DNA of 36,286 nucleotides from Minisyncoccota bacterium (GTDB lineage: Bacteria; Patescibacteriota; Minisyncoccia; JAHIHE01; JAGLIN01), in assembly GCA_023143145.1 (NCBI GenBank), contig JAGLID010000002.1, positions 1 through 36,286 of the forward strand, in the 5' to 3' direction. Positions 8,849 to 15,840 of the stretch are shown here, in pieces (within the stretch, counting starts at the first letter, position 1; each line of letters starts with the position of its first letter). The notes under the pieces are model-generated. The model had not been told where the DNA came from, made no database searches, and saw nothing but the letters and a program-made list of their open reading frames with translations. A program made the translations under genes and the position numbers.

Positions 8849-9964
8849 ATGGCAAATAATAATCTTACAAACGCAAAAAAGGCAAAGAACGATGAGTTTT
8901 ATACTCAGTTTGGCGATATTCAAAAAGAGATTGCGGCGTATTTGGAATATAATCCCGATGTATTCCGAGGCAAGGTGGTATATTGCAACTGCGACGATCC
9001 GTTTGAGAGTAATTTCTTTCGCTATTTTGCGCTTAATTTCAACAAGATTGGATTAAAACAGCTTATCACTACCAGCTATAAACCTTCGCCTGTAGCTAAT
9101 ACGCAGCTAAGTTTGTTTGGGGATGACAAGACCCTCGCGAAATCAAAAGGCCGTCCTAAAATAAATGCCAACAAATTTATTATTAACGAAGCGCGCGACA
9201 TAAACAGCGACGGCGAATTTAACTTAAAGGATATTGCCAAGCAGTTAAAGTCAAACAAACAGAACGAATGGACTCCGCTAGAGGGCGACGGCGATTTTCG
9301 CAGTGATGAATGTATAAATCTGCTTAAACAATCCGACATCGTGGCAACAAATCCGCCGTTCAGCCTGTTTCGCGAATATGTTAAACAGCTTGTTGATTAC
9401 GATAAAAAATTTGTCATTATTGGCAGTATGAATGCGATTACTTATAAAGAAGTTTTTCCTCTGATAAAAGATAATAAGATGTGGCTTGGTAATGGTTTTC
9501 ATGCCGGCAACGCATATTTCTTTACGCCAAATACCCGCGATTTTGCTTCAGGAGTTTATGATACAAAAACAGGTTTGGTGAAGTTCCGCAATGTTTGTTG
9601 GTTCACCAATCTTGACCACGGACGCCGTCACCAGCCATTGCCGCTTATGACGATGGAAGAAAATTTGAAATACAGCAAGCACAAAGAAATTAAAGTCAAA
9701 AAAGCGTATGATAAATATGACAATTATGATGCGATTGAAGTTTCGTTTACTGATTCTATTCCGAGTGATTATGATGGTGTGATGGGGGTGCCGATTAGTT
9801 TTTTGGATAAGTATAGTCCGGAGCAGTTTGAGATTGTTGGAATGGCAGAAGATAACGGCAAGGGTTTCTCTGGTGGAATTTGGGATGGTAAAAATCCGCA
9901 TTGTGTTATAAATGGGCAGAATAAATTTAAACGAATTTTTATTAAGTATAAGAAATATGAATAA
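8849..9964 (+). CDS. EcoRI-family adenine-specific DNA methyltransferase
   Basis: This 371-residue protein resembles the EcoRI methylase family, which transfers a methyl group from S-adenosylmethionine to the N6 of adenine in DNA. NPPF (168-171) is the catalytic motif IV of N6-adenine methyltransferases. VVYCNCDDPFESNFFRYF (43-60) and EGDGDFRS (145-152) are characteristic of the EcoRI group, as is the N-terminal KNDEFYTQ. It is somewhat longer than M.EcoRI (about 326 residues). The GC content is visibly higher than in neighbouring genes, consistent with transfer. No EcoRI-like endonuclease is adjacent. The nearest nuclease candidate is the DUF262-HNH gene at 11524. The target site cannot be read from sequence. 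It could be a solitary methylase or the modification half of an unusual restriction system. Confidence 0.85.
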   Translation: MANNNLTNAKKAKNDEFYTQFGDIQKEIAAYLEYNPDVFRGKVVYCNCDDPFESNFFRYFALNFNKIGLKQLITTSYKPSPVANTQLSLFGDDKTLAKSKGRPKINANKFIINEARDINSDGEFNLKDIAKQLKSNKQNEWTPLEGDGDFRSDECINLLKQSDIVATNPPFSLFREYVKQLVDYDKKFVIIGSMNAITYKEVFPLIKDNKMWLGNGFHAGNAYFFTPNTRDFASGVYDTKTGLVKFRNVCWFTNLDHGRRHQPLPLMTMEENLKYSKHKEIKVKKAYDKYDNYDAIEVSFTDSIPSDYDGVMGVPISFLDKYSPEQFEIVGMAEDNGKGFSGGIWDGKNPHCVINGQNKFKRIFIKYKKYE

Positions 9965-9972
9965 GGAATTTT

Positions 9973-10668
9973 ATGACTAACAGAATAACAATAGGAAAAA
10001 TAAAAAATAGGTTTAAAATTATTGAAAATGAAATATCGCAACTCGTTGAGGATCAGTATGTTTTTGAAAAATATAAAGAATATATAAAAAACAGTGAAAA
10101 TGTTGATAAAGGAAGTGAATTTTTATTTTGGATTGCAAAGAACTATCAGATTTTGTCAGTAATAAATGTTTGTAAGCAGGTTGATGAAGATAGCAGGTCT
10201 GAAAGTTTGGTTAATCTGCTTAAAGATATTAAAAACAATAAAAAGTTATTTACTTTAAAATGGTATAGAAGACAGTGGAAGCCAGTCCCCATCGCTAAGA
10301 CTAATAAGAAAAATTCTCGTTTAAAAGAGGCTGAAGAATGTTTTAAAAAATTCGCAATAAAAAACAATAATTTAATCAGTAGTCAAAAAATAAATAAAGA
10401 TATTAAAGAAATTAAACAGGCAATATGTGGAGTAAGATTTGGCAAAGAAAGACAATCTGTTGAAAGTTTGAAAAAATATAGAAATAAAAGGGGGGCACAT
10501 TTTGCAAGTGGCAACAAGAAAGCAATCGTTCCTATGGAAAAATTGTTTGATGCGATTGATTTGCTGGAAAAAATAACAATCAAATATAATTTATTGCTTA
10601 ATCAAGCTGGGATGAATACCTTAAATATAGATGATTATATTGAGCTTGATAAAATTTTTAGAAAATAA
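9973..10668 (+). CDS. AbiU2/HEPN-like protein, candidate abortive-infection effector
   Basis: This 231-residue alpha-helical protein starts 8 bases after the methyltransferase stop, behind an AAGGAA that could act as a ribosome site, so the two are probably cotranscribed. Near the C-terminus, KKYRNKRGAHF contains R170-N171 followed by His176, fitting the Rx4-6H motif of HEPN ribonucleases. The middle helix FLFWIAKNYQILSVINV followed by an acidic stretch resembles the AbiU2 subgroup. HEPN proteins of this type typically cut RNA in phage defence or toxin systems. Its base composition is AT-rich like the chromosome, unlike the methyltransferase before it and the nuclease after it, which suggests a separate origin. 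The HEPN assignment rests on short motifs and is moderate. Confidence 0.55.
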   Translation: MTNRITIGKIKNRFKIIENEISQLVEDQYVFEKYKEYIKNSENVDKGSEFLFWIAKNYQILSVINVCKQVDEDSRSESLVNLLKDIKNNKKLFTLKWYRRQWKPVPIAKTNKKNSRLKEAEECFKKFAIKNNNLISSQKINKDIKEIKQAICGVRFGKERQSVESLKKYRNKRGAHFASGNKKAIVPMEKLFDAIDLLEKITIKYNLLLNQAGMNTLNIDDYIELDKIFRK

Positions 10669-10672
10669 TTTC

Positions 10673-10780
10673 ATGAACAAACAAAACAAAAACAATCAAA
10701 TCATCATCTACAACACCGAAGACGGCGGGACTAAGATTTCTTTGCGGGAACTGGTTTGTAACCAGTTCCCATGGTTTTGA
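10673..10780 (+). pseudogene. RhuM-family gene fragment truncated at a REP palindrome
   Basis: A start codon 4 bases after the upstream stop opens a 35-codon reading frame. The first 24 residues, including NQIIIYNTEDGGTKISL, closely resemble the start of RhuM (virulence RhuM family) proteins, which normally run to about 300 residues. Homology stops at position 10744, exactly where a REP palindrome of the RAYT element begins, and the frame ends inside the palindrome. No remaining RhuM coding sequence is visible beyond the element, so the rest was deleted. RhuM genes are often found in restriction-modification and mobile islands, which fits this location. Confidence 0.6.
10746..10770. repeat. 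REP palindrome, left outer
   Basis: It is a perfect 11-bp stem, GGGAACTGGTT / AACCAGTTCCC, with loop TGT. The bases after it (GTTTTGAAATTTCA) recur beside the isolated REP at 32.2 kb, so the conserved unit is longer than the palindrome. Confidence 0.85.
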
Positions 10781-10818
10781 AATTTCAACAAGCTTTGCGA
10801 TTTTCAAAAACAAAAAGA

Positions 10819-10866
10819 GACGGGTTACAAACCCGTCCCCGCGAGAGAAACCCGTCCCCGCGAGAG
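10819..10866. repeat. REP variant palindrome with 19-bp tandem duplication
   Basis: The stem GACGGGTT / AACCCGTC (10819-10837, loop ACA) is a second palindrome variant. Its right half plus CCCGCGAGAG (10829-10847) is exactly duplicated in tandem at 10848-10866, probably by slippage. Confidence 0.8.
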
Positions 10867-10886
10867 ATTCTCAAAAACTTTTTCGC

Positions 10887-10913
10887 GGGAACTGATTTTT
10901 TCAACCAGTTCCC
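10887..10913. repeat. REP palindrome, left inner
   Basis: GGGAACTGATT pairs with AACCAGTTCCC across loop TTTTC with one mismatched pair. It lies 32 bases before the transposase ATG. Confidence 0.8.
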
Positions 10914-10945
10914 AATGTTTCCCAAGCAAATAGTTTTACAACATT

Positions 10946-11449
10946 ATGCCATCTATCAAAATCTCAAAAGAACTAAAAGCAGGAACATATTTTCTTACTT
11001 TCACTATAAAAAACTGGTATTATATCTTTGATAGACATAACAGATTTCAAATTCTCAGTGATTCAATTCAGTACTGTCAAAAAAATAAAGATTTAAAACT
11101 CTTTGTGTATGTTTTTATGTTGAACCATATCCATTTAATCGCTTCTTCCTCGGATATGATCGCTTTCGTCAGAGATTTTAAGAAATTCACTTCCAAAGAG
11201 ATACAGAAGAATATTATCGCCACTGAACCGAATATTTTAAGGTTATTTCGAGTTGGTGAAAATAAATATGAATTTTGGCAAAAAACAAATATGCCTAAAT
11301 TAATTGAATCAGAGAAGTATTTTTTTCAAAAAGCAAATTATATTCACGAAAATCCAATGAGGAAACAATATGTAGCAAATCCCAAACATTGGTATTGGTC
11401 TTCCGCCAATCCGCAAAGCGAGATAAAAACAGAAACTATTGATACTTAG
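10946..11449 (+). CDS. REP-associated tyrosine transposase (Y1/IS200-like, RAYT)
   Basis: This 167-residue protein belongs to the Y1 HUH transposase superfamily. The opening GTYFLTFTIKNW is typical of the RAYT group. MLNHIHLI contains the metal-binding HUH motif (His61-Ile62-His63), and NYIHENP provides the catalytic Tyr132. These enzymes cut and rejoin single-stranded DNA next to REP hairpins, by a transient 5'-phosphotyrosine link. The gene appears intact and has matching palindromes on both sides, so it could still be active. A related palindrome occurs at 32.2 kb in the same window. An overlapping reading frame starting at 10771 runs through the palindromes and is not believed to be a gene. 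Confidence 0.88.
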   Translation: MPSIKISKELKAGTYFLTFTIKNWYYIFDRHNRFQILSDSIQYCQKNKDLKLFVYVFMLNHIHLIASSSDMIAFVRDFKKFTSKEIQKNIIATEPNILRLFRVGENKYEFWQKTNMPKLIESEKYFFQKANYIHENPMRKQYVANPKHWYWSSANPQSEIKTETIDT

Positions 11450-11456
11450 AAACATA

Positions 11457-11481
11457 GGGAACTGGTTATAAACCAGTTCCC
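11457..11481. repeat. REP palindrome, right
   Basis: It is a perfect 11-bp stem, GGGAACTGGTT / AACCAGTTCCC, with loop ATA, starting 7 bases after the transposase stop. A CG-alternating tract (11482 onward) follows directly. Its arms are identical to those of the left outer REP. Confidence 0.85.
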
Positions 11482-11523
11482 GCGCGCGCGAGAAAAATCA
11501 ATAAATTTTAATTTAATAATAAT

Positions 11524-12693
11524 ATGGAAACAACTTTAAAAACTGACATCACTGTTAAGGATATTTGCGAAGGGTTTGTCTATAATGAACTTGAAGGCAA
11601 AGGTTTGTTCGGCTTGTCTGGCAAATTGACTATTCAACCAGAATATCAGCGCAACTATATTTACGCGTCTGACAATGGCAAAAAAGAAATGGCTGTCATT
11701 GAGTCAATTCTCAAAGAATACCCGATAGGATTAATCTATTTTAATAAAGTAAGTGAGAGCAATTTGGAAGTTTTGGACGGACAGCAACGCATCACCAGTC
11801 TCGGGCGATTTATAACTGACAAATTTGCTATCAAAGACGAAAACGGAATGGAGCAATATTTTAGCGGTATGGCAGAAGACAAGCAGAATAGAATTTTAAA
11901 TACTACTTTGCTTATTTACGAATGCGAAGGAAAAGAGAGCGAGATAAAAGAATGGTTTAAAACAATAAATATTGCTGGTGTTCCGCTTAATAATCAGGAA
12001 CTGCTTAATGCGGTATATTCCGGGCCGTTTGTGACGCTTGGCAAGGAAGAATTTAGCAATAGCCAAAACGCCAACATTCAAAAATGGAGCGCGTATATAA
12101 AAGGCAGCGCCAATCGGCAGGAATTTTTAGAACGCGCGCTGGATTGGGTAAGCAAAGGCAATATCGGCGACTATATGAGCCGCCATCGCTCTGACAAAAA
12201 TATCACCGAGTTAAAAACCTATTTCAACAGCGTGATTGATTGGGTTTCCAGTGTATTTAATGATGTAGAAAGCGAAATGCGCGGACTTGAATGGGGACGG
12301 CTTTACGAGGAATATCACAAGAAGGCGTATAATCCCGCGAAAGTGTCAGCTGAATTGCGAAAACTCTATGCCGATCCGTATGTAAAAAATCGCAAAGGAA
12401 TTTTTGAATATATTCTCGGCGGTTCCGTTGACACAAAATTGCTTGAAGTCAGAGTTTTTGACGAAGCGACAAAGAAAGCTGTTTATAAAACGCAAACAGC
12501 CAAAGCGGAGAAAAAAGGTAAATCAAACTGTTCACATTGCGCCATGGGGCATAATGCCAACAAGAATAAAATTTGGAGTTTCGGCGAAATGGACGCCGAC
12601 CATGTGACAGCTTGGAGTAAGGGTGGAGCTACAGATATAAAAAATTGTGAGATGTTATGCAAGACACATAATCGAGCAAAAGGAAATCGATAA
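11524..12693 (+). CDS. DUF262 and HNH domain nuclease
   Basis: This 389-residue protein couples an N-terminal DUF262 (ParB/Srx-like) domain to a C-terminal HNH nuclease. IQPEYQRNY (37-45) and [13 protein letters not shown] (84-96) are the DUF262 signatures associated with nucleotide binding in GmrSD, SspE and related anti-phage nucleases. The C-terminal zinc-type HNH has CxxC at 336-339, [12 protein letters not shown] with His360, Asn374, and LCKTHN with Cys379, His382 and Asn383. All key positions are present. GC content is visibly higher than in the host genes and similar to the methyltransferase at 8849. The two were probably parts of one island now split by the HEPN gene, the RhuM remnant and the RAYT. 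It may restrict DNA lacking, or carrying, a modification. Confidence 0.82.
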   Translation: METTLKTDITVKDICEGFVYNELEGKGLFGLSGKLTIQPEYQRNYIYASDNGKKEMAVIESILKEYPIGLIYFNKVSESNLEVLDGQQRITSLGRFITDKFAIKDENGMEQYFSGMAEDKQNRILNTTLLIYECEGKESEIKEWFKTINIAGVPLNNQELLNAVYSGPFVTLGKEEFSNSQNANIQKWSAYIKGSANRQEFLERALDWVSKGNIGDYMSRHRSDKNITELKTYFNSVIDWVSSVFNDVESEMRGLEWGRLYEEYHKKAYNPAKVSAELRKLYADPYVKNRKGIFEYILGGSVDTKLLEVRVFDEATKKAVYKTQTAKAEKKGKSNCSHCAMGHNANKNKIWSFGEMDADHVTAWSKGGATDIKNCEMLCKTHNRAKGNR

Positions 12694-12704
12694 ATAGAAG
12701 TTTT

Positions 12705-12739
12705 GGGGAAGGAGGAATTTACCCCCTTAATTCCCCTCC
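12705..12739. repeat. Imperfect palindrome after the nuclease gene
   Basis: GGAGGAATT (12711-12719) pairs with AATTCCCCTCC (12729-12739) with a two-base bulge, inside a run of G and C blocks. No U-tract follows, so a terminator is doubtful. A TTGCCGACAGACAAG string nearby also looks like remnant intergenic repeat. Confidence 0.4.
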
Positions 12740-12863
12740 ACTCTTTGCCCAATCTGCTTGCCGACAGACAAGAACGAAAAACCAAAATTTAATTCTTTTT
12801 AAGAGTAGCCCTGCTGGATTGCGGAGCTCCGAAAACAATTTTTTAAAACTCTAACATTGAATT

Positions 12864-14876
12864 ATGAAAAATAATTTAATCAAAAATTTCAAGCAACTTT
12901 CTAAAAACGATACCAAAATCGCTGGGGGGAAAGGAGCGTCTCTTGGAGAAATGACTCAAGCAAAAATTCCCGTGCCAGAAGGTTTTGTGATTCTTGCCAA
13001 TGCTTTTGAAAGATTCATCAAAGAAACAAATTTGGATGTCAAAATCGATGATACTTTGGATAAAGTAAATATCAAAAAAGTTCAGACTGTTGCATATGCT
13101 TCAAAAAAAATAAAGGCGATGTTTCTTTCTCGAGAAATGCCGGAAGACATCAAAATAGAAATTATAAGAAATTATAAGAAATTAGATTGTAAGTTTTTTG
13201 CAGTTCGTTCTTCTGCAACATCAGAAGATTCTGCTTCTGCCGCTTGGGCAGGACAATTAGACAGCTATCTCAACACAACAGAAAAAACGCTTATAGAAAA
13301 TGTAAAAAACTGCTGGGCTTCTTTGTTCACTCCAAGAGCTATTTTTTATAGATTCGAAAAGAAGCTGAGTAAAGATAAAATTTCCGTTGCAGTAGTTGTT
13401 CAAAAAATGGTGAAAAGCGAAAAATCTGGAATTGCTTTTTCTGTTCATCCCGTTACGCAAGACGAAAACCAAATAATTATCGAAGCTGGCTTTGGTTTGG
13501 GAGAGGCAATCGTTTCTGGCTCAATAACTCCAGACGCTTACATTATTAATAAACAAGGATTTAAGATTTTAGATATTGATATAAATGATCAGACAAAAGC
13601 ATTATACAAAAAATCAAAAGGCGGAAATGAATGGAAAGAATTAGGAGAAAAAGGAAAGAAACAAGTTTTAACAGAAAAGGAGATCATAGAACTTTCGAAG
13701 CTTATTGTAAAAATTGAAAAACATTATGGGTTTCCGTGTGATATAGAGTGGGCAAAAGAAAAAAGAGAATTCAATATTGTTCAGAGTAGACCAATTACAA
13801 CTCTACGAGAGAAAAAACCAAAAAATCAGCAAAAAGTATATAAAAAAATATTCAATCGTTATTTACCAATTTATGCCGCGGAATATAATTATATCGGAAA
13901 AACCGAAACAATTAAAAAAATAACGGGAGGCAGCGCAAACTTCCCACCACTTTATATAAATATTCCCGGCAAAGGTAATGATGTATATTATGATGAAGAA
14001 ATGTATGAATTGAGCTCAAAGAGGGCACTTGAATATTTTAAAGGAAATCCTCAGGAAATGAAAAAAATAAGCGATGATTACAAAAAGATTTGTGAGGCTA
14101 ATTTTGATTTTATTAAAAATGCCAAAGTTAAGGATATTAAAAAGCTTTTTAATCTTAATGCTAACTATATCAGTCCCATGATGACTATCCTGATACTTAT
14201 TGGTCGTGAAGAATTTGACAAAGAAATAAAAGGGGTTGCCCATATAGCAAAGAAGATTAGATATTGGAATGACAAAATTTTGTACGAAGTTGGACTAAAA
14301 ATTTTTGAATTGATAAATACAAAATTTTCTTGGTCTCAAAATTGTGATAAAGCTGATTATATAACGATAAAAGAATCCTTGGCATCCAAACCTATATCAC
14401 TTAAAGAAATTAACAAAAGAAAAAAATCGTGGATATTGCTTGAGGGTAAAAAATTATACACAGGCAATAAAATCGAAGATTTTTTATTAAAAAATAATAT
14501 CATTCTCAAAAAAGAAAAAATAATAGAAAATCTCGAAAATATACACGAAATCAAGGGGAATGTTGCGCGAAATGGTATTGCAAAAGGAAAAGTAAAAATA
14601 GTATTTACAATGGATGATTTGTTTAAGGTGCAAAAAGGAGATATAATTGTCTCCTCAATGACCGGACCTGATTTTATGATAGCTATAAAAAAATCAGCAG
14701 GAATAATTACTGACGAAGGAGGAATAACTTGTCACGCTGCAATTGTAAGTAGAGAATTAAAAATCCCGTGTATAATCGGAACAAAAATTGCAACACGACT
14801 ATTAAAAGATGGCATGGAAGTAGAAGTAGACGCTAACCAAGGAGTTGTTCGGATTATAGATAAAGTAAAGAAGTAA
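12864..14876 (+). CDS. PEP synthase-like phosphotransferase lacking the C-terminal PEP/pyruvate barrel
   Basis: This 670-residue protein starts like phosphoenolpyruvate synthase. GGKGASLGEMTQAKIPVPEG and RSSATSEDS...AWAGQ are signatures of the N-terminal ATP-grasp domain (about 1-310), and VQSRPITT closes it. The C-terminal mobile domain has SMTGPDFM and GGITCHAAIVSRE with the phosphorylatable His624, ending at VDANQGVVRII. True PEP synthases continue with a C-terminal barrel and reach 750-870 residues, but this protein stops after the His domain. The roughly 240 residues in between (about 325-565) are lysine-rich and unfamiliar. The order ATP-grasp, variable acceptor domain, His domain recalls rifampin phosphotransferase. 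It may phosphorylate an unknown acceptor instead of making PEP. No Shine-Dalgarno is visible. It converges with the HAD gene on a shared terminator. Confidence 0.75.
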   Translation: MKNNLIKNFKQLSKNDTKIAGGKGASLGEMTQAKIPVPEGFVILANAFERFIKETNLDVKIDDTLDKVNIKKVQTVAYASKKIKAMFLSREMPEDIKIEIIRNYKKLDCKFFAVRSSATSEDSASAAWAGQLDSYLNTTEKTLIENVKNCWASLFTPRAIFYRFEKKLSKDKISVAVVVQKMVKSEKSGIAFSVHPVTQDENQIIIEAGFGLGEAIVSGSITPDAYIINKQGFKILDIDINDQTKALYKKSKGGNEWKELGEKGKKQVLTEKEIIELSKLIVKIEKHYGFPCDIEWAKEKREFNIVQSRPITTLREKKPKNQQKVYKKIFNRYLPIYAAEYNYIGKTETIKKITGGSANFPPLYINIPGKGNDVYYDEEMYELSSKRALEYFKGNPQEMKKISDDYKKICEANFDFIKNAKVKDIKKLFNLNANYISPMMTILILIGREEFDKEIKGVAHIAKKIRYWNDKILYEVGLKIFELINTKFSWSQNCDKADYITIKESLASKPISLKEINKRKKSWILLEGKKLYTGNKIEDFLLKNNIILKKEKIIENLENIHEIKGNVARNGIAKGKVKIVFTMDDLFKVQKGDIIVSSMTGPDFMIAIKKSAGIITDEGGITCHAAIVSRELKIPCIIGTKIATRLLKDGMEVEVDANQGVVRIIDKVKK

Positions 14877-15011
14877 TACGTTTTGAAAAATGACGCTTCC
14901 ACCTTCGCCTTCAGCTTAGGAGCGCAGATACTCTTTGATTCCCTTCTGCCCTTCCCTCAAAACGAAATAATTAAAATTATTTTATTCTAAAATCTAACTT
15001 AATTCGACAAC

Positions 15012-15050
15012 AAAAAATACCCCTTTAATTTTTCATACGGGGTGTTTTTT
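15012..15050. terminator. Bidirectional rho-independent terminator
   Basis: A 12-bp stem, AAAAAATACCCC (15012-15023) with GGGGTGTTTTTT (15039-15050) and a 15-base loop, has an A-run and a T-run on either side of a GC core. It lies between two convergent genes (14876 and 15195), so it can terminate both. The rest of this 318-base gap shows nothing I recognise. Confidence 0.85.
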
Positions 15051-15194
15051 AATTTAAAAATAAGGCAAATGCTACATTTTTCGATTTTTTGCATAAATAC
15101 TAGAACACCGCCTAATTTTCTTTCACTTCTAGACGAATTCTGTCCAAAAGTTTCATTTATCGCTTTGTGGTATTCTTAATCTTCTATATATAAT

Positions 15195-15815
15195 TTAATT
15201 ATTTTTAATTATTTTTTTTAAATCCAGAATATTATCAATGATATAATCCGGATTATATTTTTTCAATTCTTCTCTTGATTGATAGCCATAGGTCAAAACA
15301 ATTATTTTTATTCCAGCAACCTTTCCAGCTTCTATGTCATGAACCATATCACCTACATAAATTGTTTCATCTAATTCAAACTTATTTATCTTCAATATTT
15401 TCTTTATGACTTTTGTCTTATCGTGAACATCAGCATATATTTCTCCAAAATAATCAACAATACCATAATCACTTGCTTCTATTACAATATTCTTTTTACT
15501 GCAAGAACTAACTATTATCATATTTAACTCTTGCTTATAAAAAGACTTAATAATTCTTTTTACACTAGGATAAAGTTTTGTATTCACTGTTTCTTGATAA
15601 GCGATACTATATAGCTTATCGACTTCTTGCTTAGAAAGATTTATAGAATACTTTTTATAAAAATTCATATACGGCAAAACAAACTCTTTTCTAAATTCAT
15701 TTTTAGAGATTGGTTTTCTCCCAAGTTTTTCAAACACAATAGCGACAGCATCATAAACCAAAGTAAAATCATCATTCAACGTTCCCGACCAGTCAAAGAT
15801 TATATTTTTTATCAT
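15195..15815 (-). CDS. HAD superfamily hydrolase with atypical motif I
   Basis: This 206-residue protein has the HAD phosphatase core with a helical cap. Motif I is IIFDWSGTLNDD with nucleophile Asp8. The position two residues later, normally the general acid Asp in phosphatases, is Ser10. IIVSSCSKKN is motif II. KIIVLTYGY and YVGDMVHDIEAGKVAGIK supply the late strands with the motif IV acidic pair. The cap length and order resemble phosphoglycolate phosphatase or beta-phosphoglucomutase relatives. The DWxGT string recalls phosphonoacetaldehyde hydrolase (DWAGT), but its cap lysine cannot be confirmed. The gene is 25 bases downstream of the glycogen synthase fusion on the same strand and may be its operon partner, perhaps acting on a sugar phosphate. 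Substrate is unassigned. Confidence 0.75.
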   Translation of the reverse strand: MIKNIIFDWSGTLNDDFTLVYDAVAIVFEKLGRKPISKNEFRKEFVLPYMNFYKKYSINLSKQEVDKLYSIAYQETVNTKLYPSVKRIIKSFYKQELNMIIVSSCSKKNIVIEASDYGIVDYFGEIYADVHDKTKVIKKILKINKFELDETIYVGDMVHDIEAGKVAGIKIIVLTYGYQSREELKKYNPDYIIDNILDLKKIIKNN

Positions 15816-15840
15816 AATTATTTTGTAATATTTTGAAAAA

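Larger units (their letters stand above)
10745..11482 (+). mobile_element. RAYT element with flanking REP palindromes
   Basis: A REP-associated tyrosine transposase gene is bracketed by near-identical palindromes. On the left there are three: 10746-10770, 10819-10837 and 10887-10913. On the right there is one at 11457-11481. The outer left and right palindromes share GGGAACTGGTT / AACCAGTTCCC arms with 3-base loops. The left edge coincides with the truncation point of the RhuM fragment. I see no obvious target duplication, as expected for HUH single-strand transposition. Confidence 0.75.

Noticed and set aside
10771-11031. Plus-strand open frame before the transposase
   Set aside because: It consists of translated REP palindromes and overlaps the transposase in another frame.
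8849-12693. A classical type II EcoRI restriction-modification pair
   Set aside because: No EcoRI-type endonuclease is next to the methylase. The nuclease present is DUF262-HNH.
12705-12739. Terminator after the DUF262-HNH gene
   Set aside because: The palindrome has a bulge and no following T-run. It is listed only as a repeat.
15195-15815. Phosphonoacetaldehyde hydrolase (phnX)
   Set aside because: Only the DWxGT string agrees. The cap lysine could not be located and no phosphonate genes are nearby.
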